Positions 1-7,863 of a stretch of 64,000 nt of DNA are shown piece by piece. The stretch lies in assembly GCF_018324205.1 (NCBI RefSeq), contig NZ_AP023356.1:5004001-5068000 (forward strand). Reading direction: 5' to 3'. The position numbers and the translations under genes were made by a program. Origin of the DNA: Actinoplanes ianthinogenes (GTDB lineage: Bacteria > Actinomycetota > Actinomycetes > Mycobacteriales > Micromonosporaceae). A model generated the notes under the pieces. The model did no database searches. It saw nothing but the letters and a program-made list of their open reading frames with translations, and was not told the DNA's origin. Each line of letters begins with the position of its first letter. The first letter of the stretch is position 1.

Positions 1-468
1 GATCCGGGCGCAGGCGAGCATCGCCACCGCGGCCTCCGGGATCATCGGCAGGTAGATCGCGACCCGGTCGCCGGCCACCACGCCGAGCTCGGTCAGCGTG
101 TTCGCCGCCTGCGAGACCAGCTTCAGCAGCTCCGTGTAGGTCACGGCACGGGTGTCGCCGGGCTCGCCCTCCCAGTGGATGGCGACCTTGTCCCCGTTGC
201 CGGCCTCGACGTGCCGGTCCACGCAGTTGTAGGCCACGTTCAGCTCGCCGCCGACGAACCACTTGGCGAACGGCGGGTTGGACCAGTCCAGCACCTGGTC
301 CCACGGTTTCGCCCAGGTGAGGCGCTCGGCCTGGCGCTCCCAGTAGGCGAGCCGGTCGTTCGCGGCCTCGTCGTACGCCTCGGCCGTCACGTTGGCGGCC
401 GCGGCAAGGCCGGCGGGCGGCGGGAACTGCCGCGTCTCCGAGTACAAATTCTCCAGTGTCTCGCTCAT
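1..468 (-). CDS. acs: Acetyl-CoA synthetase, N-terminal part (runs off left edge)
   Basis: Reads leftward from ATG at 468 and is cut by the window edge, so only about 156 N-terminal residues are seen. The enzyme makes acetyl-CoA from acetate, ATP and CoA through an acetyl-adenylate. The visible part starts MSETLENLYSE and contains YWERQAERLTW, FAKWFVGGELNVAYNCVDRH and GDKVAIHWEGEPGD, the conserved N-terminal landmarks of ACS; the adenylate-forming motifs lie outside the window. A GAGG-like ribosome site sits just before the ATG. The next gene points the other way, so 469-668 is a divergent promoter region. The family call is secure; the rest of the enzyme cannot be judged. Confidence 0.93.
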   Translation of the reverse strand, partial: MSETLENLYSETRQFPPPAGLAAAANVTAEAYDEAANDRLAYWERQAERLTWAKPWDQVLDWSNPPFAKWFVGGELNVAYNCVDRHVEAGNGDKVAIHWEGEPGDTRAVTYTELLKLVSQAANTLTELGVVAGDRVAIYLPMIPEAAVAMLACARI

Positions 469-668
469 GAGGGCGGCTCCTCTGCCGTGACCGGGGTCTC
501 TTCGTTGCACACTAGTTCCGCGGACGCTGCCCTGCGAAAGCTGCGCGCCGGGCGGTGCCGTGCGCGCGCCGAGTGACGCGTACGTGATCGGTACTGCGCG
601 AATCTTGCCAGTTCCACTCGTGTTTGTGCACCCCGGGTTTCCGGCGTTTTACGGGTTACCGTGTTCCC

Positions 669-1400
669 GTGGATCCACTAGCACCCTTGCTCGACCTCGC
701 TGACGTCGCTCCGGCCCTGGCCGCGGCCCGGGACAGCGTCGACACCGCCATGCGGCACCGTGCCCTGCGCCGGCACGGCGGCCAGGTCGCCGCCGAGACC
801 AGCCTGCGCGCCGCGGTCGCCAGCGCCGCCCTGGAGGGCAACCACCACGAGCTGGAGGACGTGCGCGCCGGTACGGTCACCGACCCGGTCCTGCAAGGCG
901 CCCTGCGGGTCGCCGAGGGGCTCGGCGGCCTGGTCGACCTCTGGCCCCGCGCGCCCCGGCAGGTCCTGGCCAAACTGCACGTGCTCGCCGCCCGCGGCGT
1001 GGTGCCGGCCGAGGAACTGGGCCGGCTCACCGGTGGCGCCGAGCGGATCGACGCGCTCGCCGGGCTGGTCGCCGGCAACGAGGAGACGCCGCCGCTGCTG
1101 CTCGCCGCGATCGTGCACGCCGAGCTGATCACGCTGCGCCCGTTCGCCGGGCCGGCCGGGGTGGTGGCCCGGGCCGCCGCCCGGCTCACCCTGATCGGGC
1201 GCGGCTTCGACCCGCGGGGCCTGGTGTCGGTCGAGGTCGGGCACCTGTCCCGGGAGCCGGAATACGTCGGCTCGGCGGGCGCCTACGCCACCGGCACGCC
1301 GGACGGGGTCCGCTCCTGGCTGCGGCACTACGCGGCGGCGGTCACGGCGGGGGCCGAGGAGATCACCACGATCGGTGACGGCGTTCTCGCCACCGTGTGA
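669..1400 (+). CDS. Fic-domain-like protein with degenerate active-site motif
   Basis: 243 residues from GTG 669. An upstream in-frame start at 624 exists, but GTG 669 follows a TACCGT -10-like box (657-662) by 6 bases and no Shine-Dalgarno is seen, so a leaderless start is preferred. The helical protein resembles the Fic/DOC fold: LEGNHHELEDV near the N-terminus and, around residue 155, HAELITLRPFAGPAGVVARA where an active Fic protein has HPFxDGNGRxxR. The catalytic His, the phosphate-binding GNG and the Arg are absent, so AMP transfer is not expected; it may be a fold-conserved, non-catalytic member. Function unknown. The PH-domain gene follows at 1434 in the same direction. Confidence 0.72.
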   Translation: MDPLAPLLDLADVAPALAAARDSVDTAMRHRALRRHGGQVAAETSLRAAVASAALEGNHHELEDVRAGTVTDPVLQGALRVAEGLGGLVDLWPRAPRQVLAKLHVLAARGVVPAEELGRLTGGAERIDALAGLVAGNEETPPLLLAAIVHAELITLRPFAGPAGVVARAAARLTLIGRGFDPRGLVSVEVGHLSREPEYVGSAGAYATGTPDGVRSWLRHYAAAVTAGAEEITTIGDGVLATV

Positions 1401-1423
1401 CCGGAGATCATCCCGGCGTCGCA

Positions 1424-1429
1424 TACTTT
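1424..1429 (+). promoter_or_regulatory. -10 box TACTTT for a leaderless start at 1434
   Basis: TACTTT fits the actinobacterial -10 consensus TANNNT and ends 4 bases before GTG 1434. No Shine-Dalgarno precedes that GTG. This arrangement supports leaderless translation and decides the start over the in-frame TTG at 1428, which would lie inside the -10 box. Confidence 0.6.
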
Positions 1430-1433
1430 GGGC

Positions 1434-1913
1434 GTGGCTGACAACTGGGTGCGTCCCTACCAGCCGGGGTCCGGGCGCTGGGTGGTGATCGCCTGGGAGG
1501 CGTTCGCGCTGGCGATGCTCTCCTGGGCCACGGTCCGGCAGTTCGACCTGATCGGGCACGGCGTCCGGGTGGTCGCCTGCCTGCTGGCCGCGATCTGGGT
1601 GGTCGGCGCCTGGCGGGTCCTGCAACTCGGTGTCTACGTCAGCGCCGAGGGGGTGCTGATCCGCGGGCTGCTGCGCTCCCGGGTGATGACCTGGCGCGAG
1701 ATCACCGGCGTCCGGATGCACCGCACCACCCACCGGCTGGGCCCGTGGGAGATCGAGAGCGGCCGCACGGTGCTGCTGGAGCGCCGTGACGGCGGCACCG
1801 TCAACACCGAACTCTGGGAGCAGGGAGTGGACTTCCACTCCCGCCCCACCGTCTTCAAGGCCGTCTACCAGGAAATCCGCAACCGCCACCGCCGGGCCGC
1901 CGACTCCACCTGA
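1434..1913 (+). CDS. PH-domain membrane protein (bPH6-type)
   Basis: 159 residues from GTG 1434. Two hydrophobic segments lie at about residues 17-35 and 43-62, followed by a soluble domain beginning GVYVSAEGVLIRGLLRSRVMTWREITGV. This is the signature of small actinobacterial proteins with two membrane helices and a bacterial PH domain (low-molecular-weight antigen CFP-6-like). The PH fold presumably faces the cytoplasm; ligand and role are unknown. Transcription is probably its own, from the -10 box at 1424. A GC-rich hairpin (2082-2100) lies 170 bases after the stop. Confidence 0.75.
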   Translation: MADNWVRPYQPGSGRWVVIAWEAFALAMLSWATVRQFDLIGHGVRVVACLLAAIWVVGAWRVLQLGVYVSAEGVLIRGLLRSRVMTWREITGVRMHRTTHRLGPWEIESGRTVLLERRDGGTVNTELWEQGVDFHSRPTVFKAVYQEIRNRHRRAADST

Positions 1914-1956
1914 CCCCGCCACCCGACCACACGATCTGCCCGCGCCGACCACACGA

Positions 1957-2064
1957 TCTGACCGCGCGACGCCGGGCCCTGAGTCGCGCCGTTTCCACCC
2001 GGCCATGCGGTCTGACCGTCCGACGCCGGGAATCTGAGTCGCGCCGCTCTCGCACCCACCGTCA
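1957..2064. repeat. 54-bp tandem duplication
   Basis: Two adjacent copies begin TCTGACCG at 1957 and 2011 and share GACGCCGGG and CTGAGTCGCGCCG in the same order. They diverge at about a quarter of positions. An extra partial copy of the preceding CGACCACACGATCTG lies just upstream (1924-1938 and 1946-1960). No coding frame is kept. Confidence 0.7.
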
Positions 2065-2662
2065 GCGCCGCGACGCGGGGTCTGGGGGCTCGGCCCCCAG
2101 GTCGGCAAATGAAGAGGGGCCGCGGTCCGCGGTTCTTGCGGACACACGACCCCTGCCACTCTTGCGCGTCCGGACCGGGTTAACAAGCGTGCACCTGGGT
2201 CGTTGTCGACGGTCCTGCTGCCTGGTGGCGATGATCCCCATGACGGCGGAAGCACCACCTTTGGCGGAGGTCCCGTCGCAACGTGCCTGCCGTGGCTGAT
2301 CGCGCGTGGGTTCCCGGTGGCCGTGCACGGTGCCCGATCCGCCGGCTTCCGATCTCTCGACCGGGCCGATTTTTCGTGGCTCCGCGACTTCCTTTCTACG
2401 CCGCTCGGGGCTTGATCGCCAGGCATCAGCCGGGCAAATCTGGCGATCCGCAATTACTCAGACCAATGCCATTTGTCCAGGTCACTGTGTTGCCGGCCGA
2501 CTTCGAAGATCAAATTCATGCTGACTTGGATCCGCGCTGATCACCGATCGTCGCTCCCGCCAGGGACCCTTGCGGGCCGGGCTGGCCGCTGGCGCGTCCA
2601 GAACGCCCGACCCTCCAGGGCGACGCCCGTGGGTGGCCCCGACCCGCCAACCCCAAACCCCC

Positions 2663-3062
2663 GGCTGGTCCTGGTGGCCCTGTCCGTGCCCGGGGTGGGG
2701 CTGTGGGTGCCAGCCCGACAGCCCCGGGCTGGTCCTGGTGGCCCTGTCCGTGCCCGGGGTGGGGCTGTGGGTGCCAGCCCGACAGCCCCGGGCTGGTCCT
2801 GGTGGCCCTATCTGTGCCCGGGGTGGGGCTGTGGGTGCCAGCCCGACAGCCCCGGGCTGGTCCTGGTGGCCCTGTCCGTGCCCGGGGTGGGGCTGTGGGT
2901 GCCAGCCCGTCAACCCGGGCTGGTCCTGGTGGCCCTATCTGTGCCCGGGGTGGGGCTGTGGGTGCCAGCCCGTCAACGCGGGCTGGTCCTGGTGGCCCTA
3001 TTGGCGCGCGGGATGGGGCCTTGGGTGCCAGCCCGTCGGCCTTGGCTGGGGGTTTGGGCGGA
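2663..3062. repeat. Seven-copy 63/64-bp tandem repeat
   Basis: Copies begin at GGCTGGTCCT: 2663, 2727, 2791, 2855, 2918, 2981 and a diverged last one at 3044. The first three steps are 64 bp and the last three 63 bp, so a reading frame could not pass through all copies unchanged, which argues against coding. Each unit has GGGCTGG near its start and CCAGCCC near its end, which are complementary, so each copy could fold into a long-looped stem. Copies 1-4 are nearly identical; copies 6-7 decay. Confidence 0.9.
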
Positions 3063-3243
3063 CCACCGGGAGGTGGGCAGTTCGGCCCGGATGTGGCCTC
3101 GCGGCCGTGAGGGGGCAGCGGCCTGGCGTCGAGCAAAGGGAGGGGCTGTGCGGTTGGGGCGGGGGGCGGTCGTACCGGAAAGCGGGAAGCGGCCTTGAGT
3201 GGTGAGCGGGGCGTTCGGTGAGGCGGTCGTCGGCGATGGGCAG

Positions 3244-4047
3244 TCAGGCGACGGCGGCGGCTCGGGCTCGGCGGTGGCGGCCGTAGAGGGCGAAGCCGAT
3301 GGCGACGCCGACACCGACGCCGAGGGCGGCGGCGACCGGGACGGCCGGGCGGTCGCGCAGGCGTTTGCCGAGGGCGATCGGGTGGCGGAACTCCAGGACC
3401 GGCCAGCCGCGGTCGACCGCGACGCGGCGCAGGGTGCGGTCCGGGTTGACGACGCTCGGGTGGCCGACCGCCTCCAGCATGGGCAGGTCGCTGCTGGAGT
3501 CCGAGTAGGCGAAGCACTGGCTGAGGTCGTAGCCCCTGGTCCCGGCCAGCTCGCGGATGCCGGTGACCTTGGCCGGGCCGGCCGAGTAGAACTCGACCTG
3601 ACCGCTGTAGCGGCCGTCGACGATGGCCATCCGGGTGGCGATGATGTCGGTGATGCCGAGCAGGGCGCCGATCGGGCGGACCATCTCGTCGCCGGAGGCG
3701 GAGACCAGCACGACGTCGCGGCCGGCCGCCTGGTGCTCGGCGATCAGCGCGGCGGCCTCGGCGTAGACATAGGGGTTGATCAGCTCGTTGAGCGTCTCGG
3801 CAACGATCTGCTGGACCTGCTCGACCCGCCAGCCCTTGCAGAGCGCGGCAAGGTAGTCCCGGGTGCGGGCCATCGCCTGCTCGTCGGTGCCGCCGCCGAG
3901 CCGGAACATCAGCTGGGCATAGGCGGATTTCACCACGTCACGCCGACTGATCAGGCCATCGCGATAGAACGGCCGTCCGAAGGCCAGCGCGCTGGACTTG
4001 GCGATGACGGTCTTGTCGAGGTCGAAAAACGCGGCGCTGGGGCCCAC
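3244..4047 (-). CDS. HAD-IB family phosphatase with C-terminal membrane segment
   Basis: 267 residues from GTG 4047, chosen because TACACT (-10, minus strand, 4061-4056) ends 8 bases before it; the frame can extend to TTG 4068. HAD motif I is FFDLDKT near the N-terminus (Asp nucleophile and Asp acid/base), motif II is LVSASGDEM, and motif III/IV is AYSDSSSDLPML with a Lys in GPAKV before it. This is the SerB-like subclass IB with a helical cap. A hydrophobic helix (VPVAAALGVGVGVAIGFAL) followed by RHRRAR anchors the C-terminus in the membrane, as in many actinobacterial members. The substrate is unknown; phosphoserine or a lysophospholipid are possibilities only. Confidence 0.88.
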   Translation of the reverse strand: MGPSAAFFDLDKTVIAKSSALAFGRPFYRDGLISRRDVVKSAYAQLMFRLGGGTDEQAMARTRDYLAALCKGWRVEQVQQIVAETLNELINPYVYAEAAALIAEHQAAGRDVVLVSASGDEMVRPIGALLGITDIIATRMAIVDGRYSGQVEFYSAGPAKVTGIRELAGTRGYDLSQCFAYSDSSSDLPMLEAVGHPSVVNPDRTLRRVAVDRGWPVLEFRHPIALGKRLRDRPAVPVAAALGVGVGVAIGFALYGRHRRARAAAVA

Positions 4048-4055
4048 GGGGCGAA

Positions 4056-4061
4056 AGTGTA
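4056..4061 (-). promoter_or_regulatory. -10 box TACACT for the HAD-IB gene
   Basis: On the minus strand TACACT is followed by 8 bases and then GTG at 4047. It fits a leaderless promoter and supports the shorter start. Confidence 0.5.
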
Positions 4062-4280
4062 GCGGCAAGCGGCTCGCGGGCGGGTACCCCTTTGCCGTGA
4101 CGCGCAGTGAAAACGGTCAGACGGGCAGGGACCTCACATCGAGTTCAATTCAGTACTCGACTGCCGACTCAGTCTGAGGCAAACTTGTGTTTGCGACCCG
4201 GCTCAGTGTTGTTACCGTCGCGTCCCGTAAAGCTCAATTTCATGGCCCTCGGCTGCTGCGCCCCCCGCGGTTGCCGAGTC

Positions 4281-4310
4281 GATTCGGCTCGACCCCCCCG
4301 GAGCCGAATC
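4281..4310 (-). terminator. Hairpin, second of a tandem pair after the STAS gene
   Basis: Perfect 10-bp stem GATTCGGCTC/GAGCCGAATC with a 10-base C-rich loop. It lies 42 bases beyond the STAS stop (minus strand) and 5 bases beyond the first hairpin. No U-run follows, which is usual for actinobacterial terminators. Confidence 0.6.
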
Positions 4311-4315
4311 CCAGG

Positions 4316-4345
4316 ACGACCCCCGTCTCCCCCGACGGGGGTCGT
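4316..4345 (-). terminator. Terminator hairpin directly after the STAS gene
   Basis: Perfect 12-bp stem ACGACCCCCGTC/GACGGGGGTCGT with a 6-base loop, beginning 6 bases after the stop codon of the leftward STAS gene. With the neighbouring hairpin it forms a strong tandem terminator. Confidence 0.8.
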
Positions 4346-4351
4346 TCCCTC

Positions 4352-4708
4352 TCAGGCTCCGGTCGCCTGCGTCGGCAGCTGGTCCAGCTCCTCCTCGGCC
4401 AGGCCGAAGAAGTTGCTGAGGCCGGTCACGGTGAGGACGCGGCGGAAGGTCGGGCTCGGGTTGCGCACCACGTATCCAATGTTGCGCTCCGTGGCGGCAC
4501 GGTAACCCTCGATCAGGGCGCCGAGCCCGGTCGAGTCGATGAAGGACGCATGCCGCAGCTCCACGTGGACGGTCGACGGCGACCAGTCGGTAATCGCATC
4601 CCGGATGCCATCGGCCACCTCGTCGGCGTTGGAGAAGTCGATCTCCCCGAGCACCGTGACCGTGACCGTGCCGTCGTCTCCCGGCGTGGTCCGGATCGAG
4701 TTCTCCAT
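4352..4708 (-). CDS. STAS-domain anti-sigma factor antagonist
   Basis: 118 residues from ATG 4708, with GGAG 5 bases upstream. The protein is a single STAS domain: LGEIDFSNADEVADGIRDAI, then HASFIDSTGLGALIEGYRAA, where the Ser of DSTGLG is the site such proteins have phosphorylated by a partner kinase/anti-sigma factor. When unphosphorylated the family binds the anti-sigma factor and frees the sigma factor. No kinase partner is adjacent, unlike the BldG-like gene at 12620, so its partner is encoded elsewhere. A tandem terminator follows, so it is a one-gene unit. Confidence 0.9.
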   Translation of the reverse strand: MENSIRTTPGDDGTVTVTVLGEIDFSNADEVADGIRDAITDWSPSTVHVELRHASFIDSTGLGALIEGYRAATERNIGYVVRNPSPTFRRVLTVTGLSNFFGLAEEELDQLPTQATGA

Positions 4709-4799
4709 GCCAACTCCATCGGTCCGTGTCGGCACAACATACCCAACTCGGACCACCCCAACCGCCACGGCATTAGCAGATCCCCTTGCCCCGCGGGAG

Positions 4800-4828
4800 T
4801 TGTCCACAGCGTCCGAAGTTATCCACAG
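4800..4828 (+). promoter_or_regulatory. Pair of DnaA-box-like sequences upstream of ssd
   Basis: TTGTCCACA (4800-4808) matches the actinobacterial DnaA box and TTATCCACA (4819-4827) the general one; their starts are 19 bases apart. The 17-bp context TCCGAAGTTATCCACAG (4812-4828) recurs exactly at 30108-30124. Two boxes are too few for an origin; regulation of the Tad operon or the divergent STAS gene by DnaA is an inference. Confidence 0.5.
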
Positions 4829-4910
4829 GCGGGATCTCCCTCGATTGCCCGGGCGGCGGCGGATCGGGAGGTTGGGCGGGCCCAATCGTGCCCACCCACG
4901 GGAGACCGCG

Positions 4911-5981
4911 ATGCCCCAGCCGCCCCGTCCACTCCTGGTCACCGCCGACGACGACCTGCTCGACGACCTGCTCCGGCTGGCCGCCGCCGCGGGTAGCGAG
5001 ATCGACGTGGCGCCCGACCCGGTCGCCGCCCGCCCGCGCTTCCGGCCCGCGCCGGTCGCCCTGATCGGCGCCGACCAGGCCGAGCCGTGCCTGCGCGCCG
5101 GGCTGCCGCGCCGGCCACGGACAGTCCTGGTGGCCCGGGGCGCGCCCGGCGACGAGCTCTGGGCGATCGCCGAACCGCTCGGCGCGGACCACGTCGCGGT
5201 GCTCCCGGAGGCCGAGCCCTGGCTGATCGAGCAGCTCGCCGGGCCACCCCGGCAACCGGCCGTCTCCCGCACGCTCGCGGTGATCGGCGGCCGTGGCGGC
5301 GCCGGGGCCAGCATCCTGTCCGCCGGACTGGCCGCGATGGCCGTCGAGGCCCGGCACCGGACGCTGCTGATCGACGCCGACCCGCTCGGCGGCGGCCTCG
5401 ACCTGGTGCTCGGCTGGGAACGCGTCGGCGGCCTGCGCTGGTCCGGGCTGGCCGGCGCCGGCGGCCGGGTCGACCCGCCCGCGCTGCTCGGCGCGCTGCC
5501 GCACCGCGGCGACCTGGTGCTGCTCTCCTTCGACCGGGACGAGCTGTCCGGGGTGCCGGCCGAGGCGATGGCGGCCACCCTGGACGCCGCCCGGCGCGGC
5601 CGCGACGTGATCGTCGCCGACCTGCCGCGCCAGCTCGACGACGCCGCGGTGCTGGCCCTGCAGGCCGCCGACCGGACGCTGCTGGTGGTGCCGGCCGAGC
5701 TGCGCGCCACCGCGTCGGCGGCGCGCACCCTCGCCCAGGTCCGGCCGCACTGTGAACAGGTCGCGGTGGTGGTCCGCGGGCCGGCACCCGGCCGGCTGAA
5801 ACCACGGGAGATCGCGCGGACGCTCGGGCTGCCGCTGGCCGGGTCGCTGCGCCCGGAGCCGGCGATGTGCCAGGACCTGGAGCGCGGGACGGCACCCACC
5901 GCCGGTGGGAAGGGGCCGCTGGCCGACCTCTGCCGGCGACTGGTCACCGAGCTGATGACCGCCCCGGTGGTGGCGGCATGA
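4911..5981 (+). CDS. ssd: Septum-site-determining protein Ssd (CpaE/TadZ-like), Tad locus
   Basis: 356 residues from ATG 4911, preceded by GGGAG at good spacing. The N-terminal 115 residues form a receiver-like domain (LLVTADDDLLDDLLRLA); from residue 120 there is a MinD/ParA-type P-loop fold with the deviant motif IGGRGGAGAS, then LIDADPLGGGLDLVLG. The family places Tad/Flp secretion machinery in the cell, and the mycobacterial relative Ssd affects septum formation. It opens the Tad operon; its last four bases overlap the start of the ATPase gene (ATGA), so the two are translationally coupled. The last 20 residues carry no clear motif. Confidence 0.88.
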   Translation: MPQPPRPLLVTADDDLLDDLLRLAAAAGSEIDVAPDPVAARPRFRPAPVALIGADQAEPCLRAGLPRRPRTVLVARGAPGDELWAIAEPLGADHVAVLPEAEPWLIEQLAGPPRQPAVSRTLAVIGGRGGAGASILSAGLAAMAVEARHRTLLIDADPLGGGLDLVLGWERVGGLRWSGLAGAGGRVDPPALLGALPHRGDLVLLSFDRDELSGVPAEAMAATLDAARRGRDVIVADLPRQLDDAAVLALQAADRTLLVVPAELRATASAARTLAQVRPHCEQVAVVVRGPAPGRLKPREIARTLGLPLAGSLRPEPAMCQDLERGTAPTAGGKGPLADLCRRLVTELMTAPVVAA

Positions 5982-7138
5982 GCGTGGTGGACCGGGTGCG
6001 GCGGCAGTTCGCGTACGAGGGGGTGGAGGCGACCCCGGCGGCGGTGGTGAACGCGGTCCGCCGGGAGAACGGGGTGCTCGGCGACCGGGCCGTGCTGCGC
6101 CTCGCCGACCAGGTGCGGGACGAGCTGATCGGGGCCGGGCCGCTGGCGCCGCTGCTCGGCGACCCGGGGGTGACGGATGTGCTGGTGAACGGCACGCAGG
6201 TCTGGGTGGATCGCGGGGCGGGACTGCAACGGGCGGCGGTGCGGCTCGGGGACGCCGAGGACGTACGGCGGTTGGCGCAGCGGCTGGTCGCGGCGTGCGG
6301 GCGGCGGCTGGACGACGGGCAGCCCTGCGCGGACGCGCGGCTGCCGGACGGGACCCGGCTGCACGCGGTGTTGCCGCCGGTGGCGACGCAGGGGCCGTAC
6401 CTGTCGTTGCGGACGTTCCGGCAACGGCCGTTCAGCCTCGGGGACCTGGTCACGCACGGGACGGTGCCGGTCGACGTGGCGGGGGTGCTGGAGGCGGTGG
6501 TGGGGGCTCGGTTGGCGTACCTGGTCACCGGCGGCACCGGCAGCGGCAAGACCACGCTGCTGGCGACCCTGCTCGGGCTGGTGCCGCCGACCGAGCGGAT
6601 CGTGCTGGTCGAGGACGCGGCCGAGCTGCGGCCGGTGCACCCGCACGTGGTGGCGCTGCAGGCCCGGACCGCCAATGTGGAGGGTGCCGGGGCGGTCGGG
6701 TTGACCGACCTGGTCCGGCAGGCGCTGCGGATGCGGCCGGACCGGCTGGTCATCGGCGAGTGCCGGGGCGCGGAGATCGTCGACCTGCTCGGCGCGCTGA
6801 ACACCGGGCACGAGGGCGGGGCCGGGACGCTGCACGCCAACGCGCCGGGCGACGTGCCGGCCCGGCTGGAGGCGCTCGGGCTGCTCGGCGGGCTGCCGCG
6901 GGTGGCGCTGCACGCCCAGGTGCTGGCGGCGTTGCAGGTGGTGCTCCAGGTCCGGCGGGTCGGCGGCCGCCGGGTGCTGGAGTCGGTGAGCGTGCTGGTG
7001 CCGTCCGGGCCGGAGCGGGTGCCGGGCGTGCTGCCGGCCTGGTCCCTCGGCGTGGGCGCCGGTCCGGGCGCCGGCCTGCTCGGACGGATGCTGCGGGAGC
7101 GCGGGGTCGCCGTCCCGGCGGTCCTGGGGGCGTCGTGA
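5978..7138 (+). CDS. tadA: Tad secretion ATPase (CpaF/TadA)
   Basis: 386 residues, start ATG 5978 overlapping the ssd stop by ATGA. The GspE/PilT-like hexameric ATPase powers pilus assembly. Visible: N-terminal helical domain with YEGVEATPAAV, LGDPGVTDVLVNGTQVWVDRG, Walker A GGTGSGKTT near residue 180, Asp box IVLVEDAAELRP, Walker B RMRPDRLVIGECRGAE and the His-box GTLHAN. All catalytic motifs are intact. It ends in a GTGA overlap with tadB. Confidence 0.95.
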   Translation: MSVVDRVRRQFAYEGVEATPAAVVNAVRRENGVLGDRAVLRLADQVRDELIGAGPLAPLLGDPGVTDVLVNGTQVWVDRGAGLQRAAVRLGDAEDVRRLAQRLVAACGRRLDDGQPCADARLPDGTRLHAVLPPVATQGPYLSLRTFRQRPFSLGDLVTHGTVPVDVAGVLEAVVGARLAYLVTGGTGSGKTTLLATLLGLVPPTERIVLVEDAAELRPVHPHVVALQARTANVEGAGAVGLTDLVRQALRMRPDRLVIGECRGAEIVDLLGALNTGHEGGAGTLHANAPGDVPARLEALGLLGGLPRVALHAQVLAALQVVLQVRRVGGRRVLESVSVLVPSGPERVPGVLPAWSLGVGAGPGAGLLGRMLRERGVAVPAVLGAS

Positions 7139-7863
7139 TCGGGGTGCCGGCCGCCTGCCTGGTGGGCTGCGTGGCCGCGATCGCCTGGCCGGGGCCGGGG
7201 GTGCTGGCCCGGCTGTCGGGGCGGACCCGGGGCTTCTCCGTCGATCTGAGCCGGCTGCGGCGACTGCCGGATTCGCTCGATCGCCGGGCGGTGTTCGTGG
7301 TGACCGGAGCGGCCGCGCTGGCCGGGTTTCTGCTGGGCGGCCCGGTGGCCGCGTTGGTACTGGCCGTCTACGGCGGGCTCGCGACGAGGGCGTGGGCGCG
7401 CCGGGGCACCCGGAAACGGGCCGCGGCCACGCGGGCGGCGGCGCTGGAGGCGTTGGCGGCCCTGGTCGCGGATCTGCGGGCAGGACTGCCGCCGGTGATG
7501 GTGAACGCCTCCGGGCCGGTCGGCGGGGACGAGCGGATCTCGCGACTGTCCGGGGCGGTGTGGCGGCTGGCCGACCACACCGGGGCACCGGCGGCGGATC
7601 TGCTCGGGCGGATCGAGGCCGACGCCCGTGCCGCGGACCGGGCGGCGTCGACGGCCGCCGCCCAGGCCGCCGGGGCGCAGGTCACGGCGGTGCTGCTGGC
7701 GGTGTTGCCGCTGGCCGGGGTCGGCCTGGGGTATCTGATCGGGGCCGATCCGCTCCACATCCTGCTGCGCACGCCGGTCGGGGCGGCCTGCGCGGCCGGG
7801 GCGTTGCTGTTGCAGTGCGGCGGGCTGGGATGGGCGCGGCGGCTCATGAACGGGCCGCGCTGA
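7135..7863 (+). CDS. tadB: Tad inner-membrane platform protein TadB-like
   Basis: 242 residues from GTG 7135 (GTGA overlap with the ATPase stop). Hydrophobic segments occur at about residues 2-18, 57-90, 182-205 and 212-230, with a cytoplasmic T2SSF-type helical stretch between (LEALAALVADLRAGLPPVM and WRLADHTGAPAADLLGRIEADARA). The protein forms the membrane base on which the TadA ATPase acts. The first segment is short, typical for actinobacterial versions. The stop codon overlaps ATG 7863 of a small ORF. Confidence 0.88.
   Translation: MIGVPAACLVGCVAAIAWPGPGVLARLSGRTRGFSVDLSRLRRLPDSLDRRAVFVVTGAAALAGFLLGGPVAALVLAVYGGLATRAWARRGTRKRAAATRAAALEALAALVADLRAGLPPVMVNASGPVGGDERISRLSGAVWRLADHTGAPAADLLGRIEADARAADRAASTAAAQAAGAQVTAVLLAVLPLAGVGLGYLIGADPLHILLRTPVGAACAAGALLLQCGGLGWARRLMNGPR

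Larger units (their letters stand above)
1914..3243. other. 1.3-kb gene-free stretch with tandem repeats
   Basis: No open frame here has a ribosome site, a recognisable domain or a consistent reading frame. The stretch holds a 54-bp tandem duplication (1957-2064), a short hairpin CTGGGGGC/GCCCCCAG (2082-2100), a modestly AT-richer part (2200-2550) and seven 63/64-bp direct repeats (2663-3062). Long open frames on both strands through the repeats are by-products of GC content and of the repeats. A GGCGTACC-related motif (CGTACCGGAAA) lies at 3171. The stretch separates a rightward gene from the end of the leftward HAD gene, so it could carry 3' regions of both. Confidence 0.7.
4048..4351. other. 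Intergenic region with two consecutive hairpins
   Basis: 304 bases between two leftward genes. The right part holds two perfect hairpins (listed separately) that end the STAS gene. The middle (4100-4260) is less GC-rich than the surroundings and presumably holds the HAD promoter. No small gene with a ribosome site was found. Confidence 0.6.

Noticed and set aside
2663..3062. CRISPR array
   Set aside because: The units are continuous 63/64-bp tandem copies with no unique spacers, and no cas genes are near.
2516..3517. Long open frames through the 63/64-bp repeats on both strands
   Set aside because: No ribosome site, no domain, and the mixed period breaks any consistent frame; they also run into the HAD-IB gene on the opposite strand or frame.
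4800..4828. Replication origin
   Set aside because: Only two DnaA boxes and no dnaA/dnaN neighbourhood or AT-rich unwinding region.
4352..7588. Thousand-codon minus-strand frame across the Tad operon
   Set aside because: It is the antisense shadow of ssd and tadA; only its last 118 codons (the STAS gene) are real.
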